Both the position numbers and the translations under genes were made by a program. From Caballeronia hypogeia (GTDB lineage Bacteria > Pseudomonadota > Gammaproteobacteria > Burkholderiales > Burkholderiaceae): a stretch of 59,814 bases of DNA. Shown here piece by piece: positions 17,237 through 25,232 of the stretch (positions within the stretch are counted from its first letter, which is position 1; each line of letters opens with the position of its first letter). The stretch spans positions 1-59,814 of the forward strand of contig NZ_FCOA02000039.1 of NCBI RefSeq assembly GCF_001544875.2, read 5' to 3'. The notes under the pieces were generated by a model, which was given only the letters and a program-made list of their open reading frames with translations, was not told where the DNA came from and did not search any database.

Positions 17237-18181
17237 GGGGCAATCTCCATATTGAACGGCCGGCGGGGAGCAGCGGATCCTCGTGCGAGCTCGAGTTTCA
17301 CTGCGGAAGACATATCGGCGGCTCCGTCATGTGCACACGGTGCGCCTTTCGTGTACCTATTCTTCACGCAGCGGGAAAGGCCGACAATGCAGATTTAGTG
17401 TCCGTGACCTAAAGAAAATCTTTACCGCAACTGGGGTCCGTTGTTGAACACCAGGCGCAGTGACCTGCGCATGGCAGATGCAATCGCTTTGTGCGGCTCG
17501 GCCTGGGTCGCAGCGCTTCCGCTGACGCCGCGCTGGATGGCGGTAGCGGACGGGGCTGAAGGGTGTCGGCATCTCGCTGATCGGGATCGTCACGAGTGCG
17601 CAGAACGGGTTATGTTCGGAAAAGATCGGCTTCGACAAAGGAGCGCTGCTGGTTTTGCCCTCGTGAGCGGCGCGATTAGGTCGACTCTGGCGTGTCGTTG
17701 TCGCGTCATACGCGACAACGGTTCATTGTGACGTCGCTGATGCCCAACTCACCGCTTGAATGTTCAATTCATACACTCCCGGTTGCTGAACGGAACCTGC
17801 AGTTCGCCGCCATCGGGCCTGACCGTTCTAGCGGCCGTTCAGCTTCGAGGAAGAGACATTGGTCTCGCCGCGGAGCGAGCGTCGGCTCAGGGTCGTTTTC
17901 ACCAACCGGTCAACGTAGGTGACTCCTGTTCGATGAACACGCGGGATGACGGCGTGGCCTGGGCTCCGCTTGGGTTGTCGCGGCAGCGAATTGCTTTTTC
18001 ACGCTGTGCGCCGAATCATGAGACGTCGGCGCGATCAGCCACGCGAGGTGCACGTCTATCTGCCGATGTGGGCAACTAATCGTCAGCGCCGCACACCTCA
18101 TGAGCAAACTTCGCCATCGATCAGCCGCCGGCAGAACGAAGAGACTGGCCAACGACGAGTCGGTCGTATATCGGCCGCGGA
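17237..18181. other. Degenerate intergenic region
   Basis: About 0.95 kb without a credible gene. Short open frames on both strands are interrupted and match nothing I recognise; one plus-strand piece around 17550-17663 reads LKGVGISLIGIVTSAQNGL before a stop and has a protein-like look but no known partner. The left end should contain the promoter of the minus-strand amine-oxidase operon. With the SDR stub next to it, the stretch looks like decayed coding DNA. Confidence 0.5.
17696..17720. repeat. Perfect inverted repeat, 10-bp arms
   Basis: CGTTGTCGCG at 17696-17705, five-base spacer TCATA, then CGCGACAACG at 17711-17720. It lies in non-coding DNA about 460 bp upstream of the amine-oxidase operon. 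There is no T-run, so it looks more like a protein-binding site or recombination remnant than a terminator. Confidence 0.5.
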
Positions 18182-18303
18182 CAGTTTCCGATCCACGAGC
18201 GCCAAATGTCCCCCGACATTGGCGAACGCGCGGGCGATGCCGGCACCAATGCCACTTCCTGCACCCGTGACCACGCAGACCTTTCCGGCCAGATTCAGCG
18301 AGT
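18182..18303 (-). pseudogene. N-terminal stub of a short-chain dehydrogenase gene
   Basis: Read on the minus strand, 39 codons give LNLAGKVCVVTGAGSGIGAG followed by IARAFANVGGHLALVDRKL: the first strand, TGxxxGIG cofactor loop and second strand of an SDR. No start codon is present (an in-frame stop lies just upstream), and after DRKL the reading frame loses all SDR likeness and stops. The gene has been cut at both ends. It lies 165 bp from the AraC gene of the P450 module and so probably marks one edge of an insertion or deletion. Confidence 0.75.
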
Positions 18304-18468
18304 AGGGGGTAGACGCCGCAGCGCGATTTCAAGTTCCTGTCTCAAGTCGTTGTACTTCCTTAAGTTTTCCTGTGAATTTGCTTCCTGAAATCCGTACCGT
18401 CATTGAACGCCCCAAGCGCCTGTGGAACAATGCACAGAGATCACATAGAGCAGGACATAACGTGCATC

Positions 18469-19437
18469 ATGACCAATGACCTGCAGCGCCGCCGGACCGT
18501 TCTGCATTTCGCGCTATATGGCGCCGAAGCTGACCAATCCTGGCTCGACATGGTCCATTACGAACGCATTCCCCTGCGTGCCGGCCGCTTCGACTTCGAC
18601 ATCAAGCCGCACGTCCATGACGCGCTGATCCAGGTGCTCTACGTCACCGCCGGGGGCGGCGAGACTTTCATCGACGGCAAGACCTGGAAAGTCGAAGCGC
18701 CATGCCTGATCGTCGTGCCGGCGCGCTCGGTCCACGGCTTTCACTTCCGCAGCGACATCGACGGTCACGTCATCACCGCCGCGCAGTCCGCGTTGGAATC
18801 GCTGGCAATGGCGGCCGCGCCCGAGCTGCTGGAATTCATCCGCACGCCGACGGTGCTGTCGATCGATCCCGACGTTGAGCGCGGCACACCCCTTGACACC
18901 CTTTTTGAGTCGATCGGGCGCGAGGCGGAGAGCCACGAGCGCTGGCAGTTCACCGCGGGGGCCGCACTGACGATTGCCCTGTTCGTCAAGATCGGGCGCC
19001 TCAGCGAGAGCACCCGGCTTTCAGCCAGTTCCGAGCAGCGGACCATGGCCGTGCGGATCGAGCGGTTCCGCGCCTTACTCGACCGCCATTGCCGCGAGCG
19101 GCGGCCGGTCGCCAGCTATGCCGACGAAATGGGCGTGAGCACCGGCCAGCTCTCGCGTATCTGCCGCGCCGCCTTCGGGGTCTCGGCCATCGAGGCAATC
19201 GATGCACGCTCGATCCATGAGGCCAAGCGGCTGCTCGGCTATTCGACGCTCAGCGTCAAACAGATCGCCAGTGAACTGGGCTTTCAGGACGAGGCCTATT
19301 TCGGTCGCTTCTTCCGCAAGCAGACGGGGCTTCCGCCAACCGAATACCGCGCTGCGGCCCACGATCGCTCCTTGCCGTCTGAAAAGGGAGAGCGGGCCGA
19401 CCCCGCTTCACCCCCGTCGTCCGGGTCAGGCCGATAA
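18469..19437 (+). CDS. AraC-family transcriptional regulator (PobR-like)
   Basis: 322 residues from the ATG at 18469; the frame is open to 18403, so a 344-residue form is possible. The N-terminal part (HFALYGAEADQSW, then a cupin sensor fold at about 40-95 with HVHDALIQVLYVTAGGGETFIDG) resembles PobR-type activators of aromatic catabolism. The C-terminal pair of HTH motifs is at about 196-296 (LGYSTLSVKQIASELGFQDE, AYFGRFFRKQTGLPPTEYR). It converges with, and overlaps by 12 bp, the reductase-FCD-P450 gene. The pairing suggests that it controls that gene; the inducer may be an aromatic acid (inference). Confidence 0.9.
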   Translation: MTNDLQRRRTVLHFALYGAEADQSWLDMVHYERIPLRAGRFDFDIKPHVHDALIQVLYVTAGGGETFIDGKTWKVEAPCLIVVPARSVHGFHFRSDIDGHVITAAQSALESLAMAAAPELLEFIRTPTVLSIDPDVERGTPLDTLFESIGREAESHERWQFTAGAALTIALFVKIGRLSESTRLSASSEQRTMAVRIERFRALLDRHCRERRPVASYADEMGVSTGQLSRICRAAFGVSAIEAIDARSIHEAKRLLGYSTLSVKQIASELGFQDEAYFGRFFRKQTGLPPTEYRAAAHDRSLPSEKGERADPASPPSSGSGR

Positions 19438-22215
19438 CCCACGGAACTTCACGAACAGGTGTTCCGGGCCGGAGTTGGTCAGGTTGTTGCCCCGGACATA
19501 CTGGATCGGCTTTGCCTGATCGAGTGCGATATCGCCAATCTTGCGGGCCAGAGCCTTCGTGGCGATGAGCGTCTCCAGCTTGGCGAGCGGCGCGCCGAGG
19601 CATTTGTGCATGCCGTTGCCGAAACCCAGATGGCCGCTGGAATCGCGGTCGATGTCGAAGGTCTCGCCCGCGGCAAACTTGCGGCTGTCGCGGTTCGCAG
19701 CCGACAGCAGCAATCGCACCACCGCGCCCTTGGGCAGATCGATGCCCGCGACCGTGGTCGCCTCGGTGGTGATGCGGCTCACGCGCTGGACGGTCCCGCG
19801 GTAGCGCGCCACTTCCTCGACGAAACGGTCGGCGTCGGCGGGGTTTTCGCGGATCCGCCCAAGCAGATCCGGCTGTTCGGCAAACATGCGAAAAGCGTTG
19901 GCGACAAGGATGGTCGTCGTATCGTGCCCGGCGATGAAGACGAAGGCGCACAACTCCTTCGCCTCCTTTTCCGAAAGCAACCCGTCTTTCCACATGCGCG
20001 CGATATGCCCGCCGATCGACTGGCTGTCGGTGCGAGCGAGCCGCTCCATCGCGTCCTTCAGGTATGCGAAGAAAGCCTGCGCGCTTTGTTCGTCGGTGCC
20101 GGTCCCCGGCGCGTTGCGGGCGAGGCGGCCGAAGTAGCTGAAGGTCTCGTCCGACCAGAACTTCATCTTCTCCTCATCCTCGTTCGGCACGTCGATCATC
20201 GTGGAGATGGTCGAGATGCTGAGCGGGATGGCGAAATCGTTGACGATATCACCGCCGCCGTTGGCGATCATCGCGTCGAGCAGGTCCTCCGCCCTCTGCC
20301 CGATCTGCTCGATGAAGGGATCGAGCGCCAGCGGCAGGAAGGACGGCTGGACGACCTTGCGCAACCGCGAATGATCGGGCGCATCGAACAGCGTCAGGAA
20401 GGTCAGCGGCGGCGGGCTGACGACCTCGGAGGAAAACAGCTTCGGGTTGCGGATCGCCTGGTAGACGTCGTCATAGCGCGAGAGGAACCACACGTCCGAA
20501 GTCGCCGACTGGCAACGCAGCACCGGCGCGTGCTCCCGCATCCAGCGGTAGTGCTCGTAAGGGTCGCCTTGCGAGCCGTCATCGACCACCTTGAACGGCT
20601 CCAGCCCCTCGGGCCAGTCCAGTTCGTGCGAATAGGGCGGAAGGGTTTTCGCCGTGAACGGGCAGATCTGCGGCGCGCTTTGCGGAACAGCCGCCGGGGG
20701 AGGAGGGGGCGCTGCGAGCATGGGCGCCGTTTTGCCCGGCGTCATACGTTCCAGAGCCCGGCTCATCGTGGCCTTGGAATGGAGCGCATGCAGCGCGATC
20801 ACGTCTCGCGCCGCGTTCAGGTCGCCCAGTTCGAAGGCGGCGACAATGTCCCGATGTTGCTGGACGATATCGCCGACGATCTCGATCTGGTCGGTCAGCG
20901 CGCGAACGATGTAGTCCTGCACGGCCAGTTGCCGGTAGAGCGCGATCAGTTGCGCGTTCCCGGAAGCTTCGATCGTGAACAGGTGAAAGGCATGGTTTGC
21001 CTCGATGTAGCGCGCAACGTCGGTAAAGCGCTGTCCGGACACGAACGGCGCCGTCGCCTCGGCGAGCTGGCGGAAGGTCATCAGTTGCTCGCTCGACAGC
21101 CGGCCCATGGTCAGCTGCGCCGCCCCCAGTTCGAGCGCCATGCGCAGGTCGAAGGCTTGATCGACATCAACGGGAGCGATGCGCTCCTCGCCGGTCTGAA
21201 CCACCAGACCGGTGCCGGCGAACTTCTCGTAATAGAAGTTGCGCGGCGTCAGCCCTTCGGACGAAAGAAAATTGCGGACCGCATCCACCATCGGCGGCGG
21301 GCCGCAGAGGTAGACATCAGCATCCCCATCGTTGAGCTGCGACGCGCTGATGTGGTGGGTGACATAACCCTTGTTGGGATGGGAACTGTCGGGGCTTGCG
21401 ACGGTGCAGGCATAGGTGAAGTTGGGCAGACGCCGTGCATAAGATTCGAGGCGGTCGATGCCAACCAGATCCTCGTCGGTGTTGACACCCAGAATCATGT
21501 GGATCGGGTACGGACTTCCGCCGTCTGCGACGATCTTGTCCAGCATCGAGAGAAATGGCGCGAGGCCCGTGCCGCCCGCCAGAAACAGCACTGGCCGCTC
21601 GATCGCGCGCAGGTAGAAGCCTCCCAGCGGGCCGCGAAACTCGATTGGGTCTCCCGCTTTGGCGGTGTCGCAGAGCCATCTCGACATCACCCCTCGGGGT
21701 ACGTTGCGCACGAGGAAGGACAGGCGCGGCTCGGACGGCCCCGAGCTGAACGAGTAGGAGCGTGTCTGATCGGTGCCCGGGACCCGGATGTTGACATACT
21801 GCCCAGGAAGGAAGCTGAGATCTGCGCGGTTCTCGAGCTCGACAGAGAAAGCGATCGTGGTATCTGACGCTCGTTGGCAGGCGACGATTCGTCCGCTGTG
21901 GGAGGAAGGTCCGGTACCCGAGACATCGGAGTTCGTGGCGATCTGAATCACACAGTCGGAACGTGGGCTCATCTGGCAGGTAAGAACCTTGCGGGCGCTC
22001 GCCTCCTCGGGGCTAAGCGCATCTTCTACGCAGTCGCCCAGAGCATACTCGCCGGACTCGCAGACCGCCTTGCAGGTGCCACACACACCGTCACGGCAAT
22101 CGAGTGGAATATTGAGCTTGGCGCGAATGGCGGCATCGGTGATTCGCTCGCTCTCCTCGCACTCGATGAAGCGGGTCACTCCGTCCTCAAAACGAAGGGT
22201 TATCTGATGGGCCAT
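19426..22215 (-). CDS. Three-part fusion: BenC-type [2Fe-2S]/FAD/NAD reductase - FCD domain - cytochrome P450
   Basis: 929 residues in one uninterrupted frame; the ATG at 22215 has GAGGAG six bases upstream. Domains in order: plant-type ferredoxin 1-95 with cluster cysteines 40, 45, 48 and 80; FAD domain about 105-205 with RSYSFSS at 152-158; NAD domain about 206-335 with GGTGLAP at 214-220 and YLCGPPP near 302-308. Next is an FCD domain about 355-490, the ligand-binding fold of GntR regulators, with His411, His454 and His476 at metal positions and no DNA-binding part. A proline-rich linker at 500-515 leads to a full P450 about 517-929: AGHDTT at 762-767, ExxR at Glu801/Arg804 and heme Cys872. 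All redox and catalytic motifs are intact. It should be a self-sufficient, NAD(P)H-driven monooxygenase; the substrate is unknown. Confidence 0.93.
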   Translation of the reverse strand: MAHQITLRFEDGVTRFIECEESERITDAAIRAKLNIPLDCRDGVCGTCKAVCESGEYALGDCVEDALSPEEASARKVLTCQMSPRSDCVIQIATNSDVSGTGPSSHSGRIVACQRASDTTIAFSVELENRADLSFLPGQYVNIRVPGTDQTRSYSFSSGPSEPRLSFLVRNVPRGVMSRWLCDTAKAGDPIEFRGPLGGFYLRAIERPVLFLAGGTGLAPFLSMLDKIVADGGSPYPIHMILGVNTDEDLVGIDRLESYARRLPNFTYACTVASPDSSHPNKGYVTHHISASQLNDGDADVYLCGPPPMVDAVRNFLSSEGLTPRNFYYEKFAGTGLVVQTGEERIAPVDVDQAFDLRMALELGAAQLTMGRLSSEQLMTFRQLAEATAPFVSGQRFTDVARYIEANHAFHLFTIEASGNAQLIALYRQLAVQDYIVRALTDQIEIVGDIVQQHRDIVAAFELGDLNAARDVIALHALHSKATMSRALERMTPGKTAPMLAAPPPPPAAVPQSAPQICPFTAKTLPPYSHELDWPEGLEPFKVVDDGSQGDPYEHYRWMREHAPVLRCQSATSDVWFLSRYDDVYQAIRNPKLFSSEVVSPPPLTFLTLFDAPDHSRLRKVVQPSFLPLALDPFIEQIGQRAEDLLDAMIANGGGDIVNDFAIPLSISTISTMIDVPNEDEEKMKFWSDETFSYFGRLARNAPGTGTDEQSAQAFFAYLKDAMERLARTDSQSIGGHIARMWKDGLLSEKEAKELCAFVFIAGHDTTTILVANAFRMFAEQPDLLGRIRENPADADRFVEEVARYRGTVQRVSRITTEATTVAGIDLPKGAVVRLLLSAANRDSRKFAAGETFDIDRDSSGHLGFGNGMHKCLGAPLAKLETLIATKALARKIGDIALDQAKPIQYVRGNNLTNSGPEHLFVKFRGLSA

Positions 22216-22417
22216 GACGGTGTCTCCTCTAGAGGCGCCCGAACAACCGCTCGGATGGCGGTATCGTCGGTCGGGTTGGCGCGCGAGGTAACCTTGTTTC
22301 TCGCAAGCGCCCGGCGGGTTCAGTGACGCCAATTTAGAGCCTCAGCCGCATTCCTCTCAATGGACAGAGACGTCGTTAGACCGGACAAAACGTGCACCGA
22401 CGTCTCGTTGAGACTTC
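22216..22417. other. Upstream region of the fusion gene
   Basis: About 200 bp between the fusion-gene start and the integrase stub. It must contain the promoter of the minus-strand fusion gene, but I see no convincing -35/-10 pair or AraC-type direct repeats. No gene seen. Confidence 0.4.
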
Positions 22418-22495
22418 ATGTACCAAGTTTGGGATTTCGCAATGTTCAATCTCAGCGTCGACAGCAAGCTTGCAAGCTTCGCGCTGGTACCCTGA
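22418..22495 (+). pseudogene. Tyrosine-recombinase (integrase) fragment
   Basis: Twenty-five codons read MYQVWDFAMFNLSVDSKLAS and FALVP before a stop. The core DFAMFNLSVDSKL closely matches the RDLAMFNLAIDSKL stretch I know from a group of short proteobacterial integrases, where it begins the catalytic part. An in-frame stop precedes it and a stop follows, so only a fragment is left. It lies exactly between the P450 module and the truncated permease. Short match, so the call rests on pattern memory. Confidence 0.55.
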
Positions 22496-22497
22496 CG

Positions 22498-23352
22498 TGG
22501 GAGAGTGGATCCGAATCCATCCATCAGCAACTTGTGGTCGCACGGCGGCTTCCTGCCGAACGGCATTTCGGGGCTGGGCATGTCTTTCGCGTTCGTCATG
22601 TTCGCGTTCGGTGGCGTGGAGATTTCGCGTTCGGTGGCGTGGAGATGCTGGGTTTCGCCGCAGCGGAAACCGACGAGCCGCGCAAGGTGATTCCGAAAGC
22701 GATGGTGGTCCTGCTGTCGCTCACGCCCTGGAACGCGCTCGTCGCACAACTCAAGGCCGGCGGCGGTGCCTACAGCAGCAGCCCGTTCGTGCTGGTCTTC
22801 TCGGGAATCGGAGCGCACTTCGCCGCGCACATCCTGAACTTCGTGATTCTGACGGCCACGCTGTCCGTCTATAACAACATGGTCTACAGCAGCAGCCGCC
22901 TGCTGTATGGCATGGCTCTCGAAGGCAACGCGCCGAAGTCTCTCATGCAGGTCAACAAGCGCGGCGTGCCGGTGCGCGCCATCGTCTATCCCGGCATTGT
23001 GACTGCGTTCTGCATCGTGCTGAACTACGTGGCGCCTGCAGGCGTGATCGAATTGCTGATGTCTTTGATCGTCGCGGCGCTCGTCATCACCTGGGTCGTC
23101 GTCATCGTGGCGCACATGGGCTTTCGCATGAGCAGCAAGGAGAAGGGCATCGCCGCGCGGTTTCCCGCCCCCCTCGCGCCGTTCACGAACTACCTGTGTC
23201 TGCTGGCGATGGCCGTGGTTGTGGTCGTCATGCTGCTGACGCCGGACATTCGCGTGTCTGCCATCGCGATCCCGATCTGGATTGCCATCGTCTACGTGTC
23301 GTATCGCATCGTTGCGCCGAAGACGCTGCAAGTGCCTGTCGACGCGTCCTGA
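22498..23352 (+). pseudogene. Aromatic-amino-acid-type APC permease, 5'-truncated and frameshifted
   Basis: The C-terminal half of an AroP/PheP-like permease. The first part (PNPSISNLWSHGGFLPNGIS, then GMSFAFVMFAFGGVE) is in one frame; the rest (FAFGGVEMLGFAAAETDEPR onward, to VPVDAS at the stop) is in another. The switch coincides with a perfect 23-bp tandem duplication at 22601-22646; removing one copy restores a single frame. About the first 190 codons, including helices 1-5 and the substrate motif, are missing. The gene is non-functional. It precedes a chimera of tyrosine-degradation genes, which supports an original role in phenylalanine/tyrosine uptake. Confidence 0.88.
22601..22646. 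repeat. 23-bp perfect tandem duplication
   Basis: Two identical 23-bp copies, 22601-22623 and 22624-22646, each beginning TTCGCGTTCGG and ending GTGGAGAT. The unit length is not a multiple of three, so the second copy shifts the reading frame of the permease gene at its FAFGGVE codons. Confidence 0.97.
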
Positions 23353-23376
23353 ATTCAATCTCTAGAGGAAATCACC

Positions 23377-23868
23377 GTGACTGCGCTTTTTGATAATCCA
23401 ATGGGCCTGGTGGGCTTCGAGTTCGTCGAATTCGCCTCGCCCGTTTCGAACGTGCTCGAGCCGATGATGGAGAAACTCGGCTTCGCGCTCGTCGCCAAAC
23501 ATCGCTCGAAGGACGTGGTGCTGTATCGTCAGGGCGACATCAATTTCATCTTCAATCGTGAACCGAACAGCCCGGCGGCGTGCGGTCTGGCATTTCGTGT
23601 GAAGGACGGTTGTAATCTCAATCCTGGCGATTTGCTGGGCACGGGAACGCTTTCGGGACCGAAGCCGGAGCAAGCGGCATCGTTGATGGAGCTGACATCG
23701 AACGGCAAACAGCCCATCACGCTTTCCAACGGCGAAGAGCGCGGCTTTTTAAATGACGGCGACAGCATTATCCTGCGAGGATATTGCCAGCGCGCGGGAC
23801 AACGCCGCGTTGGATTCGGGGAGTGCCGGGGCACGGTCCTGCCAGCTCGCGGCTCTCGCGCGGCCTGA
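23377..23868 (+). pseudogene. In-frame chimera: 4-hydroxyphenylpyruvate dioxygenase N-terminus joined to fumarylacetoacetase C-terminus
   Basis: 163 codons from a GTG with AGAGGA upstream. Residues 1-77 (MTALFDNPMGLVGFEFVEFA to CGLAFRVKD, with about nine residues missing near position 68) match the start of hydroxyphenylpyruvate dioxygenase. Residues 78-157 (NLNPGDLLGTGTLSGP, LRGYC, RRVGFGECRGTVLPA) match the C-terminal end of fumarylacetoacetase. Neither part has a full active site: the dioxygenase lacks all iron ligands and the hydrolase lacks its catalytic core. The join points to one large deletion that removed most of both genes and anything between. A stable product is possible but enzymatic activity is not expected. 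Confidence 0.88.
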
Positions 23869-23904
23869 TGCCGACGCCACAGTGATGAAATGGAAGGAGG
23901 CTCG

Positions 23905-24567
23905 ATGGGCAAGACCTGTAATGTGAGCGATGCCGTAGCCTCCATTCCGGAGGGAGCGGCGCTGATGATTGGCGGCTTCATGGGCGTCGGTACGCCGCGA
24001 CGCCTGATCGACGAACTGGTACGGCAGGAACGCCGCGGGTTGACCGTCATCGCCAATGACACGGCACGACCGGGCATCGGTATTGGCCGGCTGATTTCGG
24101 CGCGACTCGTGAAGCGTCTCATCACCAGTCATATCGGCACCAACCCCGAGACGCAGCAACAGATGCTTGCACATGAGATCGATGTCGAGCCCGTTCCTCA
24201 GGGAACGCTCGCGGAAAGAATTCGCGCCGGCGGACACGGTCTTGGAGGGGTGCTGACGCCCACCGGCGTGGGTACGGTCGTGCAGGACGGAAAGCAGACG
24301 CTCGAAATCGACGGGCGGCTATTCCTCGTGGAGCGGCCACTGCGAGCCGACTTCGCGCTCGTCAATGCATGGCGCGCCGATCACATCGGTAATCTGACTT
24401 ACGCGATGACGGCCCGCAACTTCAATCCGCTCATGGCGATGGCCGCCGATGTCGTCATCGCCGAGTCGAAGGAGATCGTGCCGACGGGCGTCATCGCACC
24501 TGACGATGTGATGACGCCCGCCGTGATCGTGGATCGGCTGATTGGCAGGGAGAGACTCAATGGATGA
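23905..24567 (+). CDS. scoA: 3-oxoacid CoA-transferase, subunit A
   Basis: 220 residues. The N-terminus MGKTCNVSDAVASIPEGAAL followed by MIGGFMGVGTPRRLIDELVRQ is typical of the alpha subunit of succinyl-CoA:acetoacetate CoA-transferases (ScoA/AtoD), with the glycine-rich CoA-binding GGFMGVG loop. GGAGG precedes the ATG at 23905; the upstream ATG at 23890 is less likely. It is co-transcribed with subunit B (8-bp overlap) and lies directly after the dioxygenase/fumarylacetoacetase chimera. Acetoacetate is an end product of tyrosine degradation, so activation of acetoacetate was a likely original role. Other 3-oxoacids cannot be excluded. Confidence 0.9.
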   Translation: MGKTCNVSDAVASIPEGAALMIGGFMGVGTPRRLIDELVRQERRGLTVIANDTARPGIGIGRLISARLVKRLITSHIGTNPETQQQMLAHEIDVEPVPQGTLAERIRAGGHGLGGVLTPTGVGTVVQDGKQTLEIDGRLFLVERPLRADFALVNAWRADHIGNLTYAMTARNFNPLMAMAADVVIAESKEIVPTGVIAPDDVMTPAVIVDRLIGRERLNG

Positions 24568-25219
24568 CAAGAAGCTGATCGCGATGCGCGTTGCACAGGA
24601 GCTGCGCCCGGGCTACCTCGTGAATCTGGGTATCGGTCTGCCGACGCTGGTCGCTGCCATGGTGCCCAAGGACGCCGATATCTTTTTTCAGTCGGAGAAC
24701 GGCATCATCGGTATGCACGCCATTCCCGAGGAAGGCCTCGAAGCGGAAGACCTGACTGAAGCCGGCGGGAGTCCCATCAGTGCGCTCCCAGGCGCGGCGA
24801 CGTTCGATAGTGCGATGTCTTTTGGCCTGATCCGCGGTGGCCATCTCGACGTGACCGTGCTCGGCGGCCTTCAGGTCGATCAACAAGGGCGGCTTGCAAA
24901 CTGGATGGTGCCCGGACACATGGTTCCGGGAATGGGAGGCGCGATGGATCTGGTCACGGGCGCTCGACGCGTCATCGTGGCCATGACACATACGGCGAAG
25001 GGCAAGCCGAAGATCGTCGAGAACAGTACGTTGCCGCTGACTTCCCAAAGGAGAGTGGACTTGATCGTGACCGAACTGGCGGTGATCAGGCCCTCGGAGC
25101 AAGGACTGGTGTTGCAGGAGCTCGCGCCGGGCGTTGAGGTCGAAACCGTCCAGCGCGCGACAGAAGCACGTCTGATCGTCCCGGATGAAGTTTCCACGAT
25201 GCGCTTCGACTCGAAATAG
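24560..25219 (+). CDS. scoB: 3-oxoacid CoA-transferase, subunit B
   Basis: 219 residues. It contains NLGIGLPTLVAAMVPKDADI and the catalytic SENGIIGMH motif (about 47-56), whose glutamate forms the covalent CoA thioester in family I transferases. GGAMDLVTGARRVIVAMTHT and the final LIVTELAVI...GLVLQELAPGV segments are also family hallmarks. The ATG at 24560 overlaps the end of subunit A and follows AGGGAGAG. Both subunits appear full length and intact, unlike the genes immediately upstream, so this activity may still be used. Confidence 0.92.
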   Translation: MDDKKLIAMRVAQELRPGYLVNLGIGLPTLVAAMVPKDADIFFQSENGIIGMHAIPEEGLEAEDLTEAGGSPISALPGAATFDSAMSFGLIRGGHLDVTVLGGLQVDQQGRLANWMVPGHMVPGMGGAMDLVTGARRVIVAMTHTAKGKPKIVENSTLPLTSQRRVDLIVTELAVIRPSEQGLVLQELAPGVEVETVQRATEARLIVPDEVSTMRFDSK

Positions 25220-25232
25220 ACGACTCGCGACC

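Noticed and set aside
19459..21867. 802-codon open frame on the plus strand opposite the P450 fusion gene
   Set aside because: High-GC antisense shadow: Arg/Gly/His-rich with no family motifs, while the minus strand has an uninterrupted multi-domain enzyme.
22357..23358. 333-codon minus-strand frame over the permease pseudogene
   Set aside because: His/Arg/Asp-rich antisense shadow; the plus-strand frames give clear permease sequence.
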